From Sialis fuliginosa (lineage: Eukaryota; Arthropoda; Insecta; Megaloptera; Sialidae): DNA of 64,000 nucleotides. The notes beneath the pieces are model-generated. The model did no database searches. It was given only the letters and a program-made list of their open reading frames with translations, and was not told the DNA's origin. Positions 61,586 to 64,000 of this stretch are shown here, in pieces; position 1 is the stretch's first letter, and every line of letters begins with the position of its first letter. The stretch spans positions 5,686,993-5,750,992 of the forward strand of contig OY540814.1 of assembly GCA_961205875.1 (NCBI GenBank), in the 5' to 3' direction. The translations under genes were made by a program, and so were the position numbers.

Positions 61586-62284
61586 AGTTAGTCGCTTTGG
61601 CAGCGCGCTCTTTTGCAATACGCTGCCTAAACCGTTCAATATTGAACAAAATAATGTATAAAATAATTTTGTAGAATCAAAAGTTCTACAATAAAGTCAG
61701 CGACACCATATGTATAACTTTTATATTTAAGCCACAATGACTGCTTTTATGTTACAAAGAAAACTTAAAATATTTGGGTTCTGTTTACATAGACTTATAA
61801 CCTACAAAACATTAATCCTTATAAAATAAATGATTTCATCGTCATAAGTAGGTACTCAATGTAAATATAATTTGCCCTTTACAGCACCCAATTTGGTCTT
61901 TTAGTTTAGGAAATAACTTTAAATAAGTTATATACGGTAAACTATTATTAATAACGCGCGAACTGAAGAACAAGTGCCGCATCAGAACGGGGCAGAGGGA
62001 ACGATTCGCATGCGCTTGGCCGCCATTCGGACTCCCTCGACTCGGCCGTTGTCTTTTGATCGTCAATTGCTTATTTTGTTTTCAATAATTTACTTTTAAA
62101 TTTAAACAGAACAGAAATTATTTGTACTTTTTGTTCTGATTCGTTTTCGTTAGGTAATTTAGGTGTCGACTAGTTATTATTACAATAATAACTAATCGTG
62201 TTTGTACTTAATTCAATTATATTTTTCAAAAATCCTAAACAATAATTCCGTAGTCCACGCGAACGAAGCCGCGGGCACAGCTAA
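61586..62284 (+). mobile_element. Helitron-like element with a GC-rich internal segment
   Basis: GCGCGCTCTTTTGCAATACG, AACCGTTCAATATTGAACAA and CACAATGACTGCTTTTATGT match 25100-25300. The 3' end is CGCGAACGAAGCCGCGGG then CACAGCTAA|T, a CTAA variant of the CTRR terminus. Relative to the 25-kb copy it carries about 120 extra bases at about 61,945-62,075 that are strongly GC-rich (CATGCGCTTGGCCGCCATTC). The start is approximate. Confidence 0.7.
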
Positions 62285-63152
62285 TATGTAATAAACTTAC
62301 CGAAATTAATAAACCTCCACCAAAGTTCCTTGAATAGCACAAATATTCTCACTACCAATTAATCACTAATATATTATCAATTATTATTATTATTATATAA
62401 TGAGCACTATTAATAAATTATATGCAAAACCACCAATATCCCGAACATATACGTAATTCCGACCGATATATTCTAAAAACATACATAAACATAATTCGAC
62501 TAATTTTTAATAAAAAATAAATCCCACGAATATATAAATTAAACAAAAAATATCACAATTAATTAGAAAAAACAATACAATTTACTAATATCACAATCGT
62601 CATTTGTTTCAGTATCCAAAGGCACCCGCGATATAATTGATGGTATCTAAAGACATGAGAGGGTAGTTTGGAACTGAGACGCTACCCACTGAAGAAGTTA
62701 AGATGCAGTTGTTCACGTAGAAAAGACGTTACAACACCCCCACCCTGTGTGTGTATATTAGAGTTTGTAACGGTCGTCGAGGTGGCTTATCGCCCCGTGT
62801 ATGAAGATGCCGGCCAAGACACAGTATTGCACGCTTCGAAGAGCAGTGTAATTTTGATCTAAACCATTGATATGCATGTGTGTATTTGTACGTAGGGCAC
62901 GCGTGTATTTAAACGGCTTTTTATGTGTTATATTGTATTATGTAAATATAAATAAGGAAATTGAAAATATGATCATTGTTAAAAATATATTATAAATAAA
63001 TTTATTTTTGTATTTACGGATTATCTCTATACAGTTATTTATCTTTTATTTTAATTATTATTTTATTAAAAAATAATAATTAACCTCGTCATTTTTTTAA
63101 TACTTTTTGTTAGTTATATTTCTAAAAAAAATCGTTTAAAAATATACATTAG
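62285..63152. other. Spacer with a GC bump at 62,640-62,860
   Basis: The bump (GTAACGGTCGTCGAGGTGGC) has a 64-codon + strand frame with no recognised motif, and no acceptor/donor pair. The rest is AT-rich. Confidence 0.3.
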
Positions 63153-63500
63153 TGGTGTCAAACACGCGGCACGTAAGACCCTAGAATGTGGTCCGAAGAC
63201 CCAAAGCTTCTATTTTTTTAAATTAAAATGGAATTAAAAAATATATAAAATACATTTTTAATGCAATGCAAATTATAGAAGTATAAAATATAAATAGTTT
63301 TTCTTAATCAAATAACTGATTTGTCTGCTTCTTAATTTTGTTGTAGCGCTTTACAATAATACCTAAAATTAATCCAATAATTAATTTTGTACATACATTT
63401 AACAAAATATAAATACGTCATTTTCGAATAGATACTAACATAAATTATAATTTTTTGCTTACTTTTTTTTTTGGGGGGGGGGGGGGATCTGCGACCCGTT
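63153..63500. mobile_element. Possible hAT-like remnant with a T10-G14 tract
   Basis: TAGTGGTGTCAAACACGCGG at 63,153 and GATCTGCGACCCGTTG at 63,487 resemble the ends and subterminal part of insect hAT elements of the GTGTCAAAC..GCGGCCC type. A T10 run is directly followed by G14 (63463-63486). Family call is tentative. Confidence 0.35.
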
Positions 63501-63804
63501 GAATGAAGTTGATTCATCTATGAATGTATTCATTGTTCCATTTCCAAAAAGGGTACTATATTGAACAAATTCTAGAAAATATATGGTACAGTACATCCGA
63601 ATGAGAAATACAATTATATTTTATATTTCCTGTGTTTTTACAATACGTTAAATTAAAATATAAACGCATTTCCAATCATAACGTTCATTACATTTGAGTT
63701 TTGGTAAATAAATTTTTTTTTCACTAATAAATTAAAAAAAAAAAAAAATATCAAATTAATTGCAATATGTAATAACATTCATACATAAATTAAGTACCAC
63801 TGGC
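63501..63804. other. AT-rich spacer
   Basis: Nothing recognised. Confidence 0.5.
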
Positions 63805-63930
63805 ACGAGGGGGTACATACGCGTGATGTCACCGGTCGCTGACCACGCGTCCGGTGTGCGGTCACGGCTAGTGGGCCCACACGCGTACGGGGGATGCAAT
63901 GTCTTAAGACGTTGTTACCACGTGCCCCTC
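63805..63930. promoter_or_regulatory. GC-rich patch with GCGTG/CACGTG motifs
   Basis: ACGCGTGATG (63,820), CCACGCGTCCG (63,844), ACACGCGTACG (63,880) and CCACGTGCCC (63,919). GCGTG is the core bound by bHLH-PAS dimers (Spineless/AhR with Tango), and CACGTG is a general bHLH site. No exon structure. Could also be an exon cut by the window edge. Confidence 0.3.
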
Positions 63931-64000
63931 AGACATATGTGTCTTATGCATGTATAGATAATTGGATCTGCTCTCTACTGTCTTGAGGTTTTTGTTAAAC

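Noticed and set aside
1..64000. CRISPR arrays, bacterial operons, prophage or rRNA
   Set aside because: No regularly spaced identical short repeats with unique spacers, no dense coding, no rRNA-like sequence. The tandem array at 14.4-15.2 kb has contiguous units, not spacers.

Overview
This window is AT-rich eukaryotic DNA (roughly 70% A+T or more by eye) with no intact protein-coding gene that I can recognise. It looks like an insect, most likely a moth or butterfly. The main reasons are Helitron-type 3' ends of the GCGAAG..CGCGGG..AGCTAGT kind, which are widespread in lepidopteran genomes; Tc1/mariner remnants whose interior carries the GGACAGACAGACGGACAAC type of repeat; and many short non-autonomous DNA transposons. 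No bacterial operon, CRISPR array, rRNA or convincing tRNA is visible. The open reading frames present are short, and their number is about what chance predicts for this length and composition.

Layout. From 1 to 46,000 the window is a mosaic of transposon relics in low-complexity AT-rich spacer: hAT-like, mariner-like (TA-flanked), piggyBac-like (TTAA-flanked), Helitron-like and several fold-back elements with very long arms. One unclassified family (called family A here) is present in six copies. Small islands of higher GC break this up. They include a candidate 81-nt minus-strand exon near 8.1 kb, a 123-bp tandem array with a CRE-like ACGTCA in each unit at 14.4-15.2 kb, a possible G-quadruplex at 16.4 kb, a 25-bp-stem hairpin at 20.5 kb, four nuclear-receptor half-sites at 40.7 kb, GC boxes at 42.0 kb and two CACGTG E-boxes 6 bp apart at 43.98 kb.

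The most gene-like part is 46.7-50.5 kb on the + strand. It holds a possible initiator plus a GTAAGT donor (46,696-46,822), a CpG-rich island ending at a GTGAGT donor (about 47,300-47,777), a well-formed 123-nt internal exon with pyrimidine tract, CAG acceptor and GTAAGT donor (48,892-49,014), a second CpG-rich island (about 49,660-50,020) and a CTCF-like motif (50,505). My inference is that this is the 5' end of a plus-strand gene with alternative promoters and upstream ORFs, whose body lies in or beyond a long first intron to the right. I cannot name the gene.

From 50.5 to 64 kb, possibly intron, transposons dominate again: a well-bounded 751-bp Helitron, a broken mariner transposase, a 554-bp fold-back with TA target sites, a 370-bp hAT-like element, a 623-bp near-palindrome and a second Helitron holding a GC-rich insert. 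A Rel/kappaB-like cluster (53.73 kb) and a GCGTG-rich island (63.8 kb) lie between them. I found no clearly new biological system. The best leads are the CRE array, the promoter cluster, the 20.5-kb hairpin and a 189-bp core that is identical between two otherwise diverged transposon copies.
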